From positions 1 through 9,233 of the forward strand of contig DASQLD010000319.1 in assembly GCA_035630195.1 (NCBI GenBank): a DNA stretch of 9,233 nucleotides, read 5' to 3'. The notes under the pieces are model-generated. The model ran no database searches. It was not told the origin of the DNA and was given only the letters and a program-made list of their open reading frames with translations. Below are positions 6,179-9,233 of this stretch, piece by piece (within the stretch, counting starts at the first letter, position 1; each line of letters begins with the position of its first letter). A program made the translations under genes and the position numbers. Origin of the DNA: DASQDN01 sp035630195. Lineage in GTDB: Bacteria; Acidobacteriota; Terriglobia; Bryobacterales; Bryobacteraceae.

Positions 6179-8315
6179 GTCCGTAAAGAGCCACCACGTT
6201 CCGCATTAGCCGCAGACCGCACTCATTGTCCAGGCTCAACAGCGACTCTGGATGGAACTGAACCGCTTCGATCGGCAACTCGCGATGACGGACTCCCATA
6301 ATGACGCCATCGTCCGTCTCAGCGGTCACCTCGAGGCACGCGGGGAATTTGCCGCGAACGGCGTAAAGCGAATGATATCGACCAACCTGAAATTGCTCCG
6401 GCAAGCCTTCAAACACTCCGATGCCCTGGCTTCTGATTGTCGAGGGTTTGCCATGCATCGGATACTCGAGCACTCCCAACTCGCCACCGAAGGCCTCGAC
6501 AATGCCTTGCAATCCCAGACACACACCAAAGAGCGGCATTTCGCGTTTTGCGGCGTATCGTACCAAATCAGGCACTCCGAAATCGGCGGGTCGGCCAGGA
6601 CCGGGTGAGATAAGAATCAGGTCAGGCTTCAGCTCGTCAATCATCTCCAAGGGGAAACCGGCGCGATAAGTGACGACTTCAGCCCCAGTCTGGCGGGCGT
6701 AGTTCGACAACGTGTGAATGAAACAATCCGCGTTATCGACCAGCAGCATTTTTGGACCATTGCTCGAGTCTACCGGCTGAACGGCCGCCACCTTCTTTGA
6801 CGGTACTGGAGCGCGCAACGCTCGGAAGAAACCGGTCGCCTTCAAGCGCGTTTCACGCTCCTCCATCGCAGGAACCGAATCATAGAGCAGCGTGGCGCCG
6901 ACTGGATACTCTGCTCGACCATCACGCACGTGAATCGTGCGAATCAGAATACCTGTGTTGATATCTCCATTGAGACACAGTGCCCCAACGGCGCCGCCGT
7001 ACCAGCCACGCGGCGTATTTTCCAGATTCTCGATCTGCTGAGCCGCTGCCTTCTTCGGCGCGCCGACAATCGTCACCGCCCACATGTGAGCGAGAAATGC
7101 ATCGAGCGAATCGAAGCCGGGTTGGAGCGTTCCTTCCACATGATCGACGGTATGGAAGACGCCCGCATAGGACTCGATCAACCGTCTGCCAATGACATTG
7201 ACCGACCCTGGAACGCAGACACGCGACTTGTCGTTGCGATCCACATCCGTGCACATCGTCAGCTCGGATTCTTCCTTCAATGAGCTCAAAAGATCGCGGA
7301 TATTAGCCGAGTCTTTTATGGGATCGCCTGTCCTTTGCGCGGTTCCCGCGATCGGGCAGGTTTCGACGCGACTGCCTTCGACACGCACGAACATCTCCGG
7401 TGATGCGCCAACGAGTTGCTCGTCGCCGAACTGGATAAGGAATTCATAAGGACTCGGACTGGCTTGTTGGACGCGCTCGAATAGCGCCGAGACACTACCG
7501 GTGAAAGGCGCTGAAAAGGTCTGGCGCAGGACGACTTCGTAGTAATCCCCCTGCTTCATGCCATCGCGGCAGGTCTCGACCTTGGCCATGTACTCCTCGG
7601 GCGTGTGGTCGGACGTGATCTCACCTGACTGGATCCCTGAATCAGGCGACGGAAGCCGCTCAGCAGTCCGGGGCAGGTTCTCCGTGGTCGTCTCATTGAG
7701 AGCGAAATCGTACTGGTAGCGCTCGATCTGCTCCTTCTTGCGATCCATAAAGTAAATGTCATCGCAAACGAAGAGGTGAAGGTCCTTACGTTCGCCCCGC
7801 GGGAGCTTGAATTCGATCGGATCGAACTGGAAAAGCAGATCGTACCCGAAAGCACCGATCAGGTTCAAATGAGAGTCGCTTTCATTGCGGAACTCTTGTA
7901 CCAGGGCCCGCAACACGGAAAAGACGGAAGGTTGCTTACTCCGTTCTTCCTCTGAAAACAAACGAGGAAGCGGCTTCAGACGGCCGATCAACTTGCCATC
8001 GACGGATTGAAGGTCATCCCAGTGAGGATTCGGCTGCAAAACCGGCAGCAGAAGCTTGTTCAGAACCACACCCCGTTCATTCAAAGGGCGCAGTTCGACA
8101 TAGGTTCCGAGGGCGACAATCTCGAGCGGCGGACAGACGGACGCGATATCCCAGCGTGAGTACCGTCCCGGATATTCGTACCCGGAAGAGAGGTAGATAC
8201 CTCTCTGTTCGTCGAGTGAGTGCAGCAGATCCTTCAAACCCCTCCGGAAGGGTATCTTCGATACACTGCGAATCACCTCGATGTTGTTGCGTGTGCGGTA
8301 CTTCAGTTGCGACAT
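6153..8315 (-). CDS. trpE(G): Fused anthranilate synthase TrpE(G): chorismate-binding plus glutamine amidotransferase
   Basis: A single 720-residue chain (ATG at 8315) making anthranilate from chorismate and glutamine, the first committed step to tryptophan. Residues 43-56 (SSGYEYPGRYSRWD) lie where tryptophan feedback inhibition is sensed in this class. The chorismate-binding domain spans about 230-495, with CPIAGTAQRTGD (320-331), TDVDRNDKSRVC (356-367) and WYGGAVGA (438-445). A linker (about 497-520) leads to the class I amidotransferase domain, with SPGPGRP (570-576), the nucleophile Cys599 in FGVCLGLQG, and His688/Glu690 in QFHPES. Length and motif order match the rhizobial fused enzyme (about 730 residues). 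A longer frame from a GTG at 8372 is possible but would run into the divergent gene, and its extra 19 residues do not look like the family start. The ADIC synthase PhzE has a related fused layout but the motifs favour TrpE(G). No trp attenuator is seen. Confidence 0.96.
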   Translation of the reverse strand: MSQLKYRTRNNIEVIRSVSKIPFRRGLKDLLHSLDEQRGIYLSSGYEYPGRYSRWDIASVCPPLEIVALGTYVELRPLNERGVVLNKLLLPVLQPNPHWDDLQSVDGKLIGRLKPLPRLFSEEERSKQPSVFSVLRALVQEFRNESDSHLNLIGAFGYDLLFQFDPIEFKLPRGERKDLHLFVCDDIYFMDRKKEQIERYQYDFALNETTTENLPRTAERLPSPDSGIQSGEITSDHTPEEYMAKVETCRDGMKQGDYYEVVLRQTFSAPFTGSVSALFERVQQASPSPYEFLIQFGDEQLVGASPEMFVRVEGSRVETCPIAGTAQRTGDPIKDSANIRDLLSSLKEESELTMCTDVDRNDKSRVCVPGSVNVIGRRLIESYAGVFHTVDHVEGTLQPGFDSLDAFLAHMWAVTIVGAPKKAAAQQIENLENTPRGWYGGAVGALCLNGDINTGILIRTIHVRDGRAEYPVGATLLYDSVPAMEERETRLKATGFFRALRAPVPSKKVAAVQPVDSSNGPKMLLVDNADCFIHTLSNYARQTGAEVVTYRAGFPLEMIDELKPDLILISPGPGRPADFGVPDLVRYAAKREMPLFGVCLGLQGIVEAFGGELGVLEYPMHGKPSTIRSQGIGVFEGLPEQFQVGRYHSLYAVRGKFPACLEVTAETDDGVIMGVRHRELPIEAVQFHPESLLSLDNECGLRLMRNVVALYGRDRSFAQR
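8187..8206 (-). repeat. Perfect 9-bp inverted repeat inside trpE(G)
   Basis: AGAGAGGTA (8187-8195) and TACCTCTCT (8198-8206) are perfect inverse copies around 2 nt. In the trpE(G) mRNA this would fold as an 8-bp stem with an AUCU loop, about 110-130 nt after the start codon. It encodes part of the region just before and including the feedback motif (RGIYLS), so codon choice alone may explain it. Confidence 0.6.
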
Positions 8316-8320
8316 AGCGT

Positions 8321-9196
8321 ATGAGCGAGGTATCCACCACGATAACATGGGAGACAGTGCCGACACCCTCACAAACGGGGCCGCCTAGGAAGTCCAAGAT
8401 CACGTCCTCGGTCATGCTTTGGACGCTGAAGGGCTCGTTTGAGGAGCGTGTCCAGATCGCTGCCAGGGCCGGAATACAGTCGATCGAACTCGTTGCGGAG
8501 CACGTGAACTGGTCGGACACCGAAGCGGTCGCAAAGTTGAAGTTCGTCCGATCTTTCAACCTCACACTCGACACCATCATCGCTACGCCGGACTGGCCAA
8601 GGCGCCCGGTATCGATGCTCGACCCGGCACAGCGCGACAATTTCCTAAGTGATGTCACGAAGGCAATGGATTGGGCCCGGAGGTTAGAAGTGCCGCAAGT
8701 CATCCTTATGAGCGGCAACACGATCCCTGGCAGAACTCAGGAAGAACAGTACGCGAGCTTGCTCGAAGGATCGAAGCAAGCTGCAGAACTGGCCGCCAAG
8801 GTGAATCTTACGCTGATCATCGAGCCCTTGAACTCTAAGGTCGATCACAAGGGCTATTTCCTGAACAACTGTATTAAAGGATTGCGGCTCGTGAAAGAAG
8901 TGAACAGCTCCGCATTCAAGCTGCTCTTCGATCTCTATCACGAACAAGTTCAAGTCGGTGATGTGACTCGTTCTTTGACGGAAGCGGCTCCTCATATTGC
9001 AGTGGTCCATGTCGCGGACAATCCAGGTCGCCACGATCCCGGGACTGGCGAAATGAACTACGGCCATCTGTATAAGACCATTCAGAAGACTGGCTACGCA
9101 GGGTACATTTGTATGGAGTATCTACCGCTTGGAGAACCCGTCGCCAGCCTCAAGAAGGCAGTCGATGAAATGCAGCATTTTCTAAACCGTGAATGA
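8321..9196 (+). CDS. Hydroxypyruvate isomerase-like TIM-barrel sugar isomerase
   Basis: A 291-residue protein of the xylose isomerase-like TIM-barrel family (AP endonuclease 2 type), closest by motif to hydroxypyruvate isomerase, which interconverts hydroxypyruvate and tartronate semialdehyde. After a leader of about 25 residues the first strand is ITSSVMLW. Metal ligands expected for the fold are visible: Glu168 in LIIEPLN, Asp204 and His207 in LLFDLYHEQ, His230 in VVHVADNPGRH, and Glu266 in ICMEYLP. GRHDPGTGEMNYG (237-249) is the hydroxypyruvate isomerase hallmark; a general sugar epimerase role remains possible. The ATG at 8321 is the first in frame after a stop (TAG at 8315-8317) but has no ribosome binding site. 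A GTG at 8357 follows GGGAG closely and still keeps the first strand, so it may be the true start. The gene is divergent from trpE(G). Confidence 0.88.
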   Translation: MSEVSTTITWETVPTPSQTGPPRKSKITSSVMLWTLKGSFEERVQIAARAGIQSIELVAEHVNWSDTEAVAKLKFVRSFNLTLDTIIATPDWPRRPVSMLDPAQRDNFLSDVTKAMDWARRLEVPQVILMSGNTIPGRTQEEQYASLLEGSKQAAELAAKVNLTLIIEPLNSKVDHKGYFLNNCIKGLRLVKEVNSSAFKLLFDLYHEQVQVGDVTRSLTEAAPHIAVVHVADNPGRHDPGTGEMNYGHLYKTIQKTGYAGYICMEYLPLGEPVASLKKAVDEMQHFLNRE

Positions 9197-9205
9197 GCCT
9201 GAAGG
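9194..9205 (-). repeat. Inverted 12-nt copy of the left-edge repeat
   Basis: TGAGCCTGAAGG is the exact reverse complement of the first 12 nt of both direct repeats at 74-85 and 108-119. It overlaps the stop codon of the isomerase gene. The remaining bases to the window end show no hairpin or gene. Confidence 0.5.
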
Positions 9206-9233
9206 TTTGAAGGTCGAGCGGGCGCAGGGTTGG

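Noticed and set aside
6927..6932. CACGTG core as a third parS (also at 8501-8506)
   Set aside because: Both cores lack the flanking TTC/GAA arms; only the two sites upstream of parA match the 16-nt consensus.
8238..8256. Near-palindrome ACCCCTCCGGAAGGGT as an operator
   Set aside because: It has an internal mismatch, lies in conserved trpE(G) coding sequence and has no second copy.
8316..8372. Longer trpE(G) start at GTG 8372
   Set aside because: The added 19 residues do not resemble the family N-terminus, would overlap the divergent gene, and rely on a GTG without a ribosome binding site.
8077..8721. 214-codon minus-strand open frame
   Set aside because: It runs across the trpE(G) start and antisense to the isomerase gene, both well supported; its translation looks random.

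Overview
The window is a bacterial chromosomal segment of moderate GC. It most likely comes from an uncultivated Acidobacteriota member (Bryobacterales/Solibacter-like) or a relative. This is inferred from the gene mix, not proven: an HpnE-type squalene synthesis enzyme, a one-chain TrpE-TrpG anthranilate synthase, a secreted carboxypeptidase-regulatory-like domain protein and a hydroxypyruvate isomerase-like TIM barrel. No rRNA or other decisive taxonomic marker is present.

Layout. At the left edge (1-41, minus) is the first 14 codons of a gene that may be a transposase. A 34-nt-period direct repeat follows (74-131), then a clean sigma70-type promoter (144-172) driving a CAT-anticodon tRNA (182-258). 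Only 3 nt after the tRNA begins the convergent chromosome-partition operon, read leftward: parA (1139-1930) overlaps parB (262-1176). The 168-nt gap upstream of parA holds two near-consensus parS sites 74 bp apart, so the CTPase clamp (ParB), its ATPase partner (ParA) and two target sites sit together. Upstream lies mnmG (gidA, 2099-3931). The usual neighbour rsmG (gidB) is absent from between mnmG and parA. mnmG is preceded, with no spacer, by a small secreted beta-domain protein (3932-4300).

Further upstream on the same strand is hpnE (4320-5614). It is split by what looks like a single missing base at 5094/5095. A 38-codon single-helix membrane peptide (5626-5742) with a plausible promoter (5767-5794) precedes it. 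Next are a Cys/His-rich three-helix membrane protein (5801-6178) and the fused trpE(G) gene (6153-8315). Divergent from trpE(G), with at most a few dozen bases between the starts, is the hydroxypyruvate isomerase-like gene (8321-9196, plus strand).

The genes serve separate jobs: chromosome segregation, tRNA wobble-uridine modification, hopanoid/squalene synthesis, tryptophan synthesis and sugar-acid metabolism. All from trpE(G) down to parB lie on one strand with short gaps or overlaps. There is no gene-free stretch longer than 300 nt. No CRISPR array, phage cassette, defence island or clearly new multi-gene system is visible. The least explained items are the Cys/His-rich membrane protein, the 38-aa peptide and the dispersed repeat.
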